From Micropterix aruncella (taxonomy: Eukaryota; Arthropoda; Insecta; Lepidoptera; Micropterigidae): a stretch of DNA of 64,000 nt. Positions 35,401-50,400 of this stretch are shown one piece after another (positions within the stretch are counted from its first letter, which is position 1; each line of letters begins with the position of its first letter). Position numbers and translations under genes: made by a program. The notes below the pieces were generated by a model. It was given only the letters and a program-made list of their open reading frames with translations, searched no databases and had not been told where the DNA came from. The DNA is taken from assembly GCA_944548615.1 (NCBI GenBank), contig OX155976.1:8541476-8605475 (forward strand). The letters are read 5' to 3'.

Positions 35401-38400
35401 ATGTCCCCTTTGTAGCAATACCCCTAGCACAGCTAGACATATTCTAGCTGGCTGCAAGGTGGCCTTAGATCAAGGACGGTACTTTTACCACCACGACAAA
35501 GTTCTCGCTGTTATTCGCGAGGTTATTAGCCTCTCAGTAGCTCGTGCCAACAAGGGTTTGACAGTATCCTCCAAACCCCAATACAGTTTGTGTGGGATGG
35601 CTCTAAAGGCAAAAAACAATAAACTACAAAACCTTTCTCAATAATTGAGAAAGCTTCAGATTGGATTCTGGAGGTCGATTCGGTCTCTAAGCAGTATCAA
35701 TTCCCTGAAAGTCTCGGATGCACAGCCCTCCGTCCAGATATAACTCTTTACTCTCTATCTCGGAAGGTGGCCCTTATTGTAGAATTAACTGTTCCATGGG
35801 AATCAAATATCCCAAAAGACCACGAGTACAAATGAAATAAATACCATGATCTCGCAAATACCGTAACCCGGAACGGCTTCACTGTTCACCTTCACGCGGT
35901 GGAAGTTGGCGCTCCTGGCCTGCCAGATAAATCTCTATTTCACCTTTTTAAAGATCTTGGTCTTTCCAGAAAAATAATCAACTCTTTCCTAGAAAAATAT
36001 CTAGAACCGCGATTTGCGCATCTCAAATTCTATGGCTTCGAAGGGGGAGTGAATGGGTGGTAAGGTGAACGCTCACATGTGGCAAAACAGCTGTCCTAAA
36101 CCTACCACAGCCGGTCGTTAGTCCGGAATCCACTACTCACCCCCCAGACGTGTAAAAAATAGTATTATGGTGGGCCCGACTCCGGTCGGTGAATTCCATG
36201 GCAGCTCCGTTTGTATTTTATTTTTTATTTTATTAATGTATATACATACGAAATACAAAATATTATGGTCTATCAGATATTGCCCTTTTCATAAGGTTAC
36301 AAAACCTGCTTTTTAGTAATTTAATTAAAGTTTTTTTTACGGATTCATCATTTTGTACATTAACAAAGAGATATAAGCAAAGAGGACTGATCATAATATT
36401 ATTATTTACCTGAGGTCCATAGTTTTGGCTTGCGTTGCTGGCAGTAGAACTTTGGCTCGAGTTTTTCTTAGATTCTTTCGAGGAAGACTTTGACCACTGT
36501 AAAAATAAATAAGTTTAAAATATGTATGGGTAAACCGTTTATCTCACCGTTCACTTATCGTCGCTGCGCCTGCAAAAACCGCTAATTGATTTTTTAGCAT
36601 TTTGGGACTATTTCCCACTGTAGAAAATATAATCTGTTAAGTACGGCTTATGCTGGCTTTGCTGACGGAGTGGGAAAAACAACAAAGAGACGGTCGACAA
36701 CGATGATTCTGTAAATTTCTTCAATCTATTTGTTTTAATCAATTATAATTGTTCTATTAGGTGTACAAATATGAAACCAGTATTAAAAAAAAAACACGTT
36801 TATTTTGCGAAAATGGTTACAAATTTAATCTTCAAAGTAATTTCCCTCGCTAGCAACACATCTTTCCCATGTTTCAGCCAATTTATGGATTCCTCGCCAA
36901 AAAAATTGTTCGTTTTTTGAGGCTATCCATTTATTGAGCCATTTTTGCACTTCTTCGTAAGAATTAAAGTGCGAATCATTGAATGCGTGTCCCATCGATG
37001 AAAACAAATAGTAATCGGACGGCGCCAGGTCTGGTGGGGTAGGGGCTCCCAGTTGTACGATTCTACCAAATTTTTATTGACCGATGTTCGATGTGGCGAT
37101 GCATTGTCATTTTGGAATAAAATTTTTCATGGCAAAGTTGAAATTCGGGTGTCTTTTGACGTATAGCACGGTTCAAATCGATCGATTGTTGATGGTAGCG
37201 TGCACCAGTAACTGTTTCACCTGGTTTTAGTAGCTCATACCAGGTAACACCCCGCTGATCCCAGAAAATACACAGCATTGTCTTTCGGCTGAAGCGATCT
37301 GGCCTTGCCGTCGATTGGGGCCGTTGGCCGAGGCTCAAATATATTTTTTTTCCTTTGGGATTGTTGAAATAAATCCACTTTTCATCGCCAGTGATGATTC
37401 GATGAAGAAAACCTTTTCTTTTTTGCCTGGCGAGCAGCATTTCACAAGTGGTTTTTCGGTTTTCTTGCTGCCTGTCGGTCAGTTCATGTGGCACCTATCT
37501 ACCGATCTTTAAAATCTTTCCCATGCCCTTAAACGCAAGGAAACATTTTGTTGTGTCACATTTAGTTGTTCAGCGAGCTTTTGTTGTGTTTGACCATCAT
37601 CTTCATCCAATAATACTTGCAACTCGGTGTCTCCAAACTTTTTCGGTGGCCGGCCACGCTCCTCGTTTCCCACATCAAAATCACCACTTTTAAATTTATT
37701 AAACCACTCATTGCACTGTGTGCTGCCAAGAGCATGCTCGCTGTAAGCTCCGACAAGCATTCGATGCGATTCATAAGCGTTTTTCTTCAAACCGAAAAAG
37801 AAAATCAATGCTTCCCGCAAATGAGAGTTTTCAGGCATGAAATTCGTCATTTTTACGAGCGAAACAAAATGCGTTGTTACATGAAACTTGACAAATTGTG
37901 AACTGAATATTGTTGACAGATGACAGAATGAACAATTGGGACAGTTGGTACGGTTCGGAAGCTCATACATATTCGGCTATCGACCGCTAGATGTTGTTAC
38001 CGGTTTCATATTTGTACACCTAGTACAACAATTATTCTATCAATTATTGTTCTAGTTAGTTAGTTAGTTTTCCTGGGCTATTTCCCGCACTTGGCCTCTT
38101 GATTGGGCCGTTGTGCGTGGCTCGTATTTCTATTTATGTTACTCCAGCCAACCCAGGCTGTCCCAGAAGGTTAGCAGCCTGTTTGGGTTGCTACCGGCCT
38201 CCGGGACAGATGCTGGAGATTGTAGTATTTTTGCCCGTTGCTCTGCCACGCTCCTGCATTCCATGAGCACATGCTGTGGCGTTTCTTCTTCCTCCATGCA
38301 TCCTCTGCATAGAGGGATGTCTGTCACACCTATAGTAAACAGGTGTTTGTTTAGGGGACAGTGGCCTGTCATAGTACCTATGACTTTACGGATTTTGTCC

Positions 38401-41400
38401 CTTTTTAATCTGGTGAGGTTGCGGGCAAGTTTTTTAGGCGCTTCCGGAACCGCATTCTTTGTTTGCCTGCATCCTACGTTTTTTTTCCATTCTTTAAGGT
38501 GGGTTTCGTCGGTGTTCCTGCGTAGCCATGTTTTTATTTGGGCCTGGGGTATGGGCATCAAGGGTTCCGGTCCATATACTATTTCCATTGATCCCCTTTT
38601 GGAATTATTGTTCTATCAAATGTATCTATCAATTGAAGGGGCTTGGGGAATAATGATCAATATAAACTTTTGGTAGGACCATTTCTAAAATTTACTAACC
38701 TAATAAATTACATTTTAGCAAGGATTTGTCAGTAAAAAATATATATTATCTTTAAACCATAATATAAAGGTTTAAAAAAAATACATTTTTCATAAATTAT
38801 GCCTTAGAAAAAAAAAAAACGGTCCAGATTAATATTTCTGTCAGTTTCTTCTCAGTTCTCCCAAATTATAAAAAATAATATTCTGAATTCTGTGAGATCT
38901 AGCAAAATACCGAGATCTTGCAAGACTGACCTCTTAAATCTTGCAAATACCAAGATCAAAGATTTTGCTGCAAGATTGCATTCCCTAAGTCAAGACGTAC
39001 CCCTCTGCTCACTTCCCTCGCACCATATTCCCGCATGTCTACTGAGAGAGCGTCTACTGTTCTTTCGGTATACTGTGATCAGCGCTGTGATCAGCGTATA
39101 CTGTGATCTTTCGGTATACTGTGATCGTGATCAGCGCGGTCAATTTAGTACAGAACAACTGACTTGTTCTTGTTACATTTTCACTGTTGGCTAGCGTTAT
39201 CAATAGAGTACCAATTGAGAAAGAATGAAGAAATAACACGTAAATAAAAAAATAACAAACCTTGTGGTTCCTTCGGTCGGTTTTGTTACCGGATGTTCCC
39301 GACCAGGGCGAGTGAGTGTTGTGATGCCTAGTTCTACGCGAGCTGGCTAAAGCACTGCCCCCTCCACCTGCCGCACTGGAAGAGTCATTGTCCTGAGCTG
39401 ACGATGGATAGTCACCCGTCGCAGCCATCGTAGCACCCGACTGAAGATATTACAATATACAAGTTAACAAAATCAAAAAAATCAAAATCAAAATGTTCTT
39501 TATTCATACAGACACAATTAAATATTATTTTTAATTTATGTTCTTATGATGCGTCCAAGCCTTACTCCCAAGCCGTTTTGTCATTTACATAATCAGATAT
39601 TGTATAGTATGCTTTTTTATACAATTTTGCTTTGATGGTAGCTTTAAACTTATTTACAGATAGTTCTCTAATAGTATGAGGAAGTTTGTTATAGAAGCGT
39701 ATAGATTGTCCCAAAAAAGAATTGCTTATTTTGTGGAGACGAGTAGCACGTACAACAAGGTTATGCTTATGTCTAGTATTAAAATTATGAGTGTCGCTTT
39801 TTTTTTTAAACTTGTCAATATTCTTGTGGACATACAACAGATTTTCGTATATATATTGTGATGCAACAGTAAGATTATTTATCTCTTTGAATTTTTCTCT
39901 AAGTGAAACTCGAGGACCAAGTTTATATATAGCTCTTACAGCACGTTTCTGTAGTATAAAGATGTTATTGATGTCCGCACAGCTTCCCCAGAGATGAATC
40001 CCATAGGACATGTGATGTAAATACAACAGATGTAAATACAACTTATTCTACATTGGCTATGTATGATATTCTACATCATTATGATAACTATTCTACATCA
40101 TTATTCTACATTGCCTATGATGCTAATTTCATTGATTATATAGGATACTAGATTGCTCAATGCCATACTTTCGAGCTGTCAACTACAACGGGCGAACCCG
40201 TCACCGCAAGAAGTTTTAACGATATTGGATCATTCTGTCTCCCGTGAGGTGAACGTAGAAGTCTCGGGACGAAAACAGTCCACTGTCTAGTTACGCCACT
40301 CGCCCATAAGAGACCAACGCCTTATTGTGAGATAACCAGGTCAATCACCCAGCGGGCCGACACTTCCAGTGTCAATCAGATTACTCCGGTCTCCCGACTG
40401 GATACAGATTCGAGGTCGCTTGCGCGGTCCTCTCCTTTATGTAGTGGTAATATTGAATCTATCGCTGACCACGGCATCCTTTGCCCGGCTGTTCACCCAA
40501 TTTCAGGTAGCCGATTTTCTCTACAAGAGACAGTACTGTTTCCAGACTCACCCGGCTCTCCGTCAGAATGCGCAATCGATTCGAATGCAACCCGTCACCC
40601 CAGGAGGTTATAACGATATGTGATCGTTCGTTCAACCTGGAGACATAGAGACTTTGGGACAATGCAGTCCACTGTCCAGCTTCACCAACTCACCCATTAA
40701 AAGCCAACGCCTTACGCGAGGCACTGGAAAGCACCCAGCGGGCCGCCTCGCCCCTAACTACCAGATTTGGCCGGATTCCTCCGGCCCCCAGTTTGGTCAC
40801 GGATCGAAGTTGCTTGCTTGGCCTCTACCTAATATTACCAGTAATTAGGTTCGAATTTATCGCGGACCGTGGAATCCTTTGTCGTCTGTTCACGAGGGAT
40901 CGGGTAGCTGACCAATCGTTTCACGAGCGGTTCGCATTAGTTTAACAGCCACTCCTGCTTCATAGGAAACAGTATCTCGTTTCCAGACTCCCCCGGTCAT
41001 TTGCCTAAGTGCACAGTCGATTGGCTGACGCTGCTCGATGCGCAAACCGCCCAGCTACGCCTGAAGAACATTACCCAGGGGAAACTGAACCACCTGCATA
41101 CTCAGTTGCAAGGGGAATCAAAGTCCATACAAGGTTTGAACTTCTACGTAGAGGCTACCGGATAGGGGTTGAACTGAGTTAAGCTGATCCCAAGAACGAG
41201 GGGGTCTAATCAAGATATTACAAAAAATCTGCTAACGAATGTTATCGTACTGAGTTTTATTCAGTTTTCATTTAACGTTAAAAGAGGGCAATCTCCCATT
41301 TTCACTCAGAGACTATCCGACGACGCCGAGATCCCCACAAAAATAATCACAGCGCAAGAGTCAAATACAAACGCAGCAACCTGTCACATTAGTGATTGAG

Positions 41401-44400
41401 ATGCGATACAAATTCACATTGATAATACGAAGTAACAAATCGCTATCAGAGTCAAAACCTTGCCTATTCCCCAACAGAGGCAACAAAAAACAAGAGTTTC
41501 AGAGGAACGATTGGATCGCGACAGTGTTCGTCGGGCTGCTGAATAGTTGTAAATTAGCCCGTTATGTACTCACAATAAGTCCACTATTATCAACCGGTCC
41601 ATGGCCACTTTCACTCGCATCACTTGAATCGGAACCGCCGCGACCTGTAAATAATTAAAAAATATAATTTTTTAACCCTTTGTGTTCGGGAAAAATTTGG
41701 ATTCGTTTTTAATACGCTTTGAATAGGTCGACCTGTATGTAACTATGTAATGGAATCTAAGGTAACTAATTTAACCATCTTCCAAGGATCGTAGCGTCAT
41801 GAAAATTAGCAGCTGTATGTAGTTCTGATGACAATACAATAATATGGTACTTTCGAACTGATCTGATGATGGAGAAGATATGAACTGGAACTTCGTGATG
41901 GAACATCGTATCATAGCTGTGTTTGAACTTGTTAGAAAAGTCTTGGAATGAACTTTGACCACGATTAGGTTTTAAGGTCTGATGTGGTTTTTACGTGCAT
42001 TTATAGAAGCGTGTTTTAGTGTTTTTTTTAAAACTATTAATTATTTTATGTCTTCACCGGCAGGGCTTTATTTGAAAGAAATTACCTGATCCCGAAATAC
42101 AATAATTTTAACCTTAATCTATCTATCAATCAATAATATATAGGTACCTACATGATTTGGTCAAAAAATATCCAGAATTTCTGATTATTCCCAAAATCAT
42201 TTATTTGCAATAATAACACCAATATTCATAGTTTATTTATTCAATAATTCAAGCAGTAAAAACACAAAAATATAATATTATTGTGGTGTCTTGGACTGTT
42301 TACACTGGGCCTGAAATGTGGGACAGTTTAGACTGGGCCGACAAATAATGTGACACACCAAAAAGTGTAAAAGGTGTCATGTCGGAACTGTTAAAATAAT
42401 AAAATGTGCTCTCTATCTACAAGCGGTATATTTATTTATTTATTTATTTTATTTATTTATTTATCCTATTTTTTATAGTTACATAAAAAAGATTGTGTTC
42501 ATTTTTTTTTAACACATTTTAAAAGAATACATATGAAGAAAATCGCGAAAGGGCATTAACTTGTCAGGATTACGTCACCCCACTAGGTATACCTGTGTTG
42601 GGGTGATGGATATATAGTTCTGTGGTATTATTTGCTGAGCCTGTAGCCTTGCCTGCTGTCCTTCTGTATTAAAAAAAAAAAAAAACAATACGTAATATAA
42701 TTTAGCATAATATAATATAAATAATATAATATAACATATTACAATATAATATAATATCATATGTTATAACATATAAAATAATGTAGCATATTTATATATA
42801 ATAGTATATAAATAATAAATACAAACGGAGCTGCCATGGAATTCACCAACCGGAGTCGGGCCCATCATAATACTATTTTTTTTTTTTACACTTCTGGGGG
42901 GTGAGCAGTGGATTCCGGACTTACGAACCGGCTGTGGTAGGTTTAGGACAGCTGTCTTGCCACATGTGAGCGTTCACCTTACCACCCATTCACTCCCCCT
43001 TCGAAGCCATAGAATTTGAGTATAACATATATAAATCATACACAGCGTATAAGGCGATACATAACAAATTATTGAGGACACTCAGTTAAAAAGCTGATAT
43101 ACACCAGTCAGTAGAGTAATTCTGTGTTAAAGAATGTGGTGCATTAGATTTTTTTTATTGTACATATGGATGCAATTGAGTAAATATTAAAAATGGTAAC
43201 TTGAGATATCTCAGGATAACTTTTGGCAGCTACAAAACCTCAATATATTGGGACTTTTTTCGGTTTCTCGCTTATAACTTCTATACGATGCATCCTAGAG
43301 AAAAGTTACTTATAGTAAATCAAAGAACATGAAATTTTGCATCTAATGAGTACCAAAACTTAATCCTTTGCTTTGAACTTCTACTGATATATATATGGCG
43401 TAATATTTAGTGAGACGAAATGTTGGACGTGGGATGATCTAAATTTTCAGAATTTAGGATAAGGAAGGCAAGTTTTGGCCTTGGCTTGATATTCGATCTA
43501 ACTTGGAATGCTTCTCCTGATCCTCTTTAACCCTTGGAGTAAATGGGTATTTTCATGGATGCATCTGTCTCTTTTGCAGGATTTTCGGCGACATCGACCT
43601 TAAAGTACTATAACTACGAAACTACTACACCAATCATAAAAAGAACAACTGTACAATGATTGCATTGAAATTTCGAATATAGAATATTGAAATATCATTT
43701 TGTAAAACAATTAGATAATTATGAATAAATATGAGAACGTCAAAGAGGTGAAAAAAACGCGGAACCAGATCTGGTCGTATCATACTCAACGGATAATTGT
43801 TTCACAACCAGATTTGGTCGTATCATACTCAACGGGTTAAATAGTTTATGCCACTTGTAAACTGCCGTTTTCTTCGTATCATATTTGCAGCTGTATTCTG
43901 TTATATTTGCAGCTGTATTCTGTATTTAATTTATTTATTTTTTATTAAAAAAAATATAAAACTTCTTTAACCAATTTTAACTTTTAAAAAATCGCCAAAC
44001 ATACATGCACACTTTTGGATCACACTGCGTGTTTTATACATATAAAACGAGAAAAAATATAAAATCAGAAATAAATAAAAATAAAATACAAATGCCATGG
44101 AATTCAGCAACTGAAGTTGAGCCCATCATAATACTATTATTACACTTCTGAGGGATGAGCGGTAGATTCTGGACCGGCTGTGGTAGGTTTAGGACAGCTG
44201 TCTTGCCACATGTGACCTTTCACCTTCACCCATTGACTCCCCCTTCGAAGCCATTGAATTAAGGATGCGGAAATCGCAGTTTTAGATATTTTTTCTAGGA
44301 AGGAGTTGACTGTTTTCCTGGAGAGACCGACATCTTTAAAGAGGTGAAACAGAGATTTGGCTGCCAGGCCACGTGCGTCAACTTCCACCTCGTGAAGGTG

Positions 44401-47400
44401 AATAGTGAAGCCATTCCGGGTGAATTCATTTGCGAGATCATGGTATTCATTTAGTTTGTACTCGTGGTCTTTTGGGATATTTGATTCCCATGGTTCAAAC
44501 AATTCTACAATAAGTAACATCTTCCGAGTTAGAGTAAAGAGATATATCTGGACGGAGGGCTGTGCATCCGAGCTTTAGGGAATTTATATTGCTTAGAGAC
44601 ATAATCGACCTACAGAATCCAATCTGAAGCTTTCTCGATTATTGAGAAAGATATTGTAGTGGAATGGTTTTTGCCTTTAGAGCCATCCCGCACAAACTGA
44701 AACTATCGAACCCTTGTTGGCACAAGCCACTGAGAAGCCAATTACCTCACAAATTATTAGGTCTTATTATTATTAAGTCTGTATTATTTGTGACTTTTTT
44801 AACACTTTATAATTTGTGTTATTTTTATTATTATTATTATTATTATTATTTATTCTGGACAGGCAGCTTTGCTGATACGTCCAGATCAGATCTTGTAAAG
44901 CTAAACAATATTAACAATATAATATAAACAATATTAACAAGTTTTAGGTACAAATCGAGTCTGTTTTTAAATTGATTGATAGAGCTTGCACTAATCACTT
45001 CAATTGGTAGTTTATTCCACATGTCCACCACTCTATTTGGCAAAACGTTCTTAAGAGGATTAGATTTAAATTTTGTACGGTTGAGTTTTTCGTTGTGACC
45101 TCGAAGATTTGTGTTGACGTTGAATTTGTAAATATTTTTCAGTGCAGGTACATCGTAATAACGTGTTAGAATTTTATATGTCTCAATCAGGTCCCCTCTT
45201 TGTCTTCTTTGTTTGAGTGTAGTAATTCCAAGTAATTTCAAGCGATCTTCATAATTCCTATTCTTCAGGCCCACTGGCATTTTGGTTGCCCTTCGCTGTA
45301 CCTTTTCCAGGATATCTACATCTTTGCAAAAGTAAGGGTTCCAGATCTGATAGCCATACTCAAGAATAGGTCTCACATATGCCTTGTAGATCTTGATAAA
45401 AACCTCTATGGATAGATGTTGGAAAGCCTTCCTTATTAGATAGAGAATAGAGTTGGCTCTTTTAGCAATTGCAATTATGTGTTTTCCCATTTGAGATCAT
45501 CAGTAATTGTTATTCCAAGATCTTTTTGTTGCTTGACTGCTTCTAGTTGGGCGTTTGCCAGAAAATATTGTTTGTTGGGGTTGCTTTTCCCGATATGAAG
45601 CACTACACATTTCTCAATGTTTAAGGTAAGCAACCAATCTTCCGTCCACGCTTTGATCTTGTCAAGATCTTGCTGAAGCTGTCCACTACATAGAATAGGA
45701 TTGGCGAAGAATTTTGTGTCATCGGCAAAGTAGCTGCTCTGCGATGTGATTGAGGCTTGAAGATCCGTAATATACAAGGTGAACAAAACTGGACCCAGCA
45801 CTGACCCTTGGGGTACACCACTGGATACAGTGAAATGTTCAGATTTAAAGTCGCCTACTTTCACTTGGAAGGTGCGACCAGTTAAGAAGTCTGATATCCA
45901 ACTTAAAATTTTCCCTCGAATTCCGAGATGTTTAAGTTTTTGCAAAAGTCTTTTTACAGGAACTCTGTCGAAGGCCTTTTCGAAGTCGAGATATATAACA
46001 TCTGTCGGTATACCCCCATCCCAGTATTTTAAATAAAAATAAAAAAAAAGTAATTGTAATGTGATTATGATTAAAGAATGCAAACAAAAGTAATTTTAGG
46101 GATTTGTCAAATATTTCGCTTCCCAAAAGTGTTCCCTCACCCAAACAGTTTAAGAACCGCTGATATAGTATATCTATTTTTGAATTACACATTCGAATGT
46201 ATATATTGTAATACACATATTATTTTAATATCTGTCTCCCCTAACTCTGACTCCATGACTGCAATTCTCATCTTCCTGGCCTGGGCTGTTATAATTTCCA
46301 TTGTCTTCCCCACCGCAATGTGAACTCGCTAGTGCACCGTTCCATGTCCAGTCTAGAACCATGGACTCTAGGTCTTTAGTCAATATCGCCGTTTCTAACC
46401 GCTATTGAGAAGCAAGCTCCCACTTGCCAAGATAGATTTTAGTGGGATTTAATGCACTGAGGGGCAATCAATTAATACTAACGTTTATCATGATGTGGCT
46501 GTGGCCTGGGTCTATACCCGCTGGGAAGTTCTGGAGGTCCGACAAACACACCAAGCTTTGGTACTCTCGGAGACTGCACAGCCACTGCTCCTCTGTGAAA
46601 AAAAACAGAATACTTTATTATTTATTTAACCATATTTGAAATACAATTTTTAAATAAAATCCGGCCAAGCCCTTAGTATGGGCCCGACTCCGGTCGGTGA
46701 ATTCCATGGCAGCTCCGTTTGTATTTATTTATTGGAGATTATGGTAGGGTGACGTTTAGTGTGACAGGTGTGGCCATATTGACCATATTATTGCATATGA
46801 ACTAAGAATAAATAAATATAAAATACAAACGGAGCTGCCATGGAATTCACCGACCGAAGTCAGGCCCATCATATACTATTATTACACTTCTGGGGGGTGA
46901 GCAGTGGATTCCAGACGAACGACCGGCTGTGGTAGGTTTATGACAGCTGTCTTTTCACATGGAGCGTTCATCTTACCCATTTACTCCCCCTTCGAAGCCA
47001 TAGAATTTGAGATGTGGAAATCGAAAATTGAGGTTTTAGATATTTTTTTTAGGAAGGAGTTGATTATTTTCCTGGAGTGACCAAGATCTTTAAAATGGTG
47101 AAATAGAGATTTGGCTGGCAGGCCACGAGCACCAAATTCCACCGCGTAGAGGTGAACAGTGAAGCCGTTTCGGGTGACGGCATTAGCGAAATCATGGTAT
47201 TTATTTAATTTTACTCTTGGTATCTTGGGATATTTGATTCCCATGGAACAGTTAATTCTACAATAAGGTCCATCTTCTGAGATAAAGAGTAAAGAGTTAT
47301 ATCTGGGCAAAGGGCTGCGCATTCGAGATTTTCAGGGAATTTATACTGCTTAGAGACCGAATCGACCTCGAGAATCCAATCTGAAGCTTTCTCGATTATT

Positions 47401-50400
47401 GAGAAAGGTTTTGTAGTTCAATGTTTTTTGCCTTTATAGCTAGGTTTAGAGTAGGAAACTGTTTAGAGTAGGAAACTTTGCCTTTAGAGTAGGAAACTGT
47501 TTGAGTTACTCTTTAATTATGACCTTGAATCAACACTCTACAACGCGTATAGTTGATGCTACTAGGTGTACAAATATGAAACCGGTAACGACATCTAGGG
47601 GTCGATAGCCGAATATGTCTGAGCTTCCGAACCGTACCAACTGTCTCAATTGTTCATTCTGTCATCTGTCAACAATATCCAGTTCACACTTTGTCAAGTT
47701 TCATGTAACAACGCATTTTGTTTCGCTCGTAAAAATATTGAATTTCGTGCCTGAAAACTCTCATTTGCGGGAAGCATTGAATTTCTGTTTCCATTTGAAG
47801 AAAAACGCTTCTGAATCGCATCGAATGCTTGTTGAAGCTTACGGCGAGCATGCTCTTGGTCGCACACAGTGCAATGAGTGGTTCAATAAATTTAAAAGTG
47901 GTGATTTTGATGTGAGAAACGAGGAGCGAGGTCGGCCACCGAAAAAATTTGAAGACGTCGATTGCAAACATTATTGGATGAAGATGATGGTCAAACGCAA
48001 CAACAGCTCGCTGAACAACTAAATGTGACACAACAAACCGTTTCCTTGCGTTTGAAGGCCTTGGGAAAGATTTTAAAGATCGGTAGATGTGTGCCACATG
48101 AACTGACCGACAGGCAGCAAGAAAACCGAAAAACCACTTGTGAAATGCTGCTAGCCAGGCAAAAAAGGAAAGGTTTTCTCCATCGAATCATCACTGGTGA
48201 TGAAAAGTGGATGAATTTCAACAATCCCAAATGAAAAAAAATATATTTGAGCCTCGGCCAACGGCCCCAATCCGACGCTAAGGCCAGATCGCTTCGGCCG
48301 AAAGACAATGCTGTGTATTTTCTGGGATCAGCGTGGTGTTATCTGGTATGAGCTACTAAAACCAGGTGAAACAGTTACTGGTGCAGTTACAGTTACTACT
48401 GCACGTTACCATCAACAATTGATCGATTTCAATCGTGCTATATGTCAGAAGAGGCCCGAATTTCAACATTGCCATGACAAAATTTTATTACAAGATGACA
48501 ACGCATCGCCACATCGAACATTGGTCAATAAAAACTTGGTAGAATCGTACAACTGGGATCCCCTACCCCACCCGTCGTATTTTTCAATTTCAATTTTCAA
48601 TTTCAATTTATTTCCAAAAAAATCTTAACAGATTGTAGAAACTTAATATTTAGGTACATTTAAATTACAGTATATTAGTTCGTTTTTACAATATTTAAAT
48701 TTATCACCACGTACATACAGTTACTTCATTATTGCTTTTAGGGCATCCAAATCATTTTTAAGATTTATTTACTAAAACCACAAATTAAAATAATTGATAA
48801 AAATAATCAAGAAATTAAAATCAGAAAAAGTCAGAATAATTAAAAAATGCTACTTAAAATTGACAAAAAAATGACCAAAAAATGAAAAATTATTTAAAAT
48901 TAACAAACTCATCGATCGAGTAAAAAGCTTTGTCTAATAAGAATTCTTTAAGTAACTTTTTGAATAAGCTTTCCACTTGAATAGTTTTTAAACTTTCTGG
49001 TAGCCTGTTAAAGTAATATGGCCCTGAGTATTTTTTGTCTTGCCTTGCTGTGTTTAGTTTAATACATGGTATAAAAATGTTTAATTTATTTCTCGTATTT
49101 TTAGTATGTGTATCTGAAAACTTTTTTTAATGTGTTTCTTTATTCTTAAAAAACTCAGTTAGTAACTTAAAGAGATAGAGTGAGGTTAAGGTGAGGATTC
49201 TAAGCCTTTTAAAAATGGGTCGACATGACTCTTCCCTTTTCACCTTTGCAATTATTCGCACTGCTCTCTTTTGGAGTATAAATATGGGTTCCCTATGACA
49301 AGCATAACAATTTCCCCAGATCGTAATGGCATAACTTAGGATAGCTTCAATATAGCTGAAATAAACATTTCTTGTTTGCAATTCATCCAAAGACCTTCTT
49401 ACAATACTTAAAGCATAACATGCCCGACTTAACCTACTTTCGAGGTTTTCACAGTGAAAGTTCCATTTTAAAAGTTCGTCGACATGAACACCTAAAAATC
49501 TAGTACAATGAGTTTGAGGAATGGCAGTGTTATTTATTGAAAGTATTATTGGCGAACCTTTATTCCGATTTCGATGATTTGTAAAATGTATGAAGTTACT
49601 TTTAGACGCATTTAGTGTGAGGTTGTTGCTCTCAAACCAACTATTTAGTTTGAATAGATTAATTTTAACGTTAATCAATAATTCTTCCATATCTTTACCG
49701 GCAACAATTAAACTAGTGTCGTCAGCAAACATCGTTACATTTATATCGTTGAAATACATTGGTAAATCATTTACATATACTAAAAATAGAATAGGGCCCA
49801 AAATGGAACCCTGCGGGACTCCAAGTTTATTAGTTAAAGGGATCGAACAGTGTTTTGTAATGTTTTGATTTTGACATTGTGTAATTTCCACGTACTCACC
49901 AGACCTGGCGCCGTTCGATTACTATTTGTTTTCATCGATGGGACACGCACTCAACGATTCGCACTTCAATTCTTACGAGGAAGTGCAAAAATGGCTCATT
50001 GAATAGATAGCCTCAGAAAATGAAAATTTTTTTTAGCGAGGAATCCAAAAATTGGCTGAAAGATGGGAAAAATGTGTAGCTAGCGAGGGAAATTACTTTG
50101 AAGATTAAATTTGTAACCATTTTCGTAAAATAAACGTGTTTTTTTTTTTTTTTTTTTTACCGGTTTCATATTTGTACACCTAATATTAAAATTTATAACT
50201 GGGACATTCTTATGGACACCTGTTTATATAGTCAATGGTATTGGCTATATAATAAGAACGACAATTGGAAATTGAATACAAATAAATTGTCCTACTTATT
50301 ATATTCACTCCCCCTTCGAAGCCTTAAAATTTGACCGTCCTGGGCACTGCAGCTGGTCTTTCAGATAGACTGGTTGCAAGGTCTATAGGTTGGGAGTACT

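Noticed and set aside
38113..38676. 187-codon plus-strand ORF
   Set aside because: Shadow of I-like LINE copy C on the minus strand; the same shadow appears at 2277-2747.
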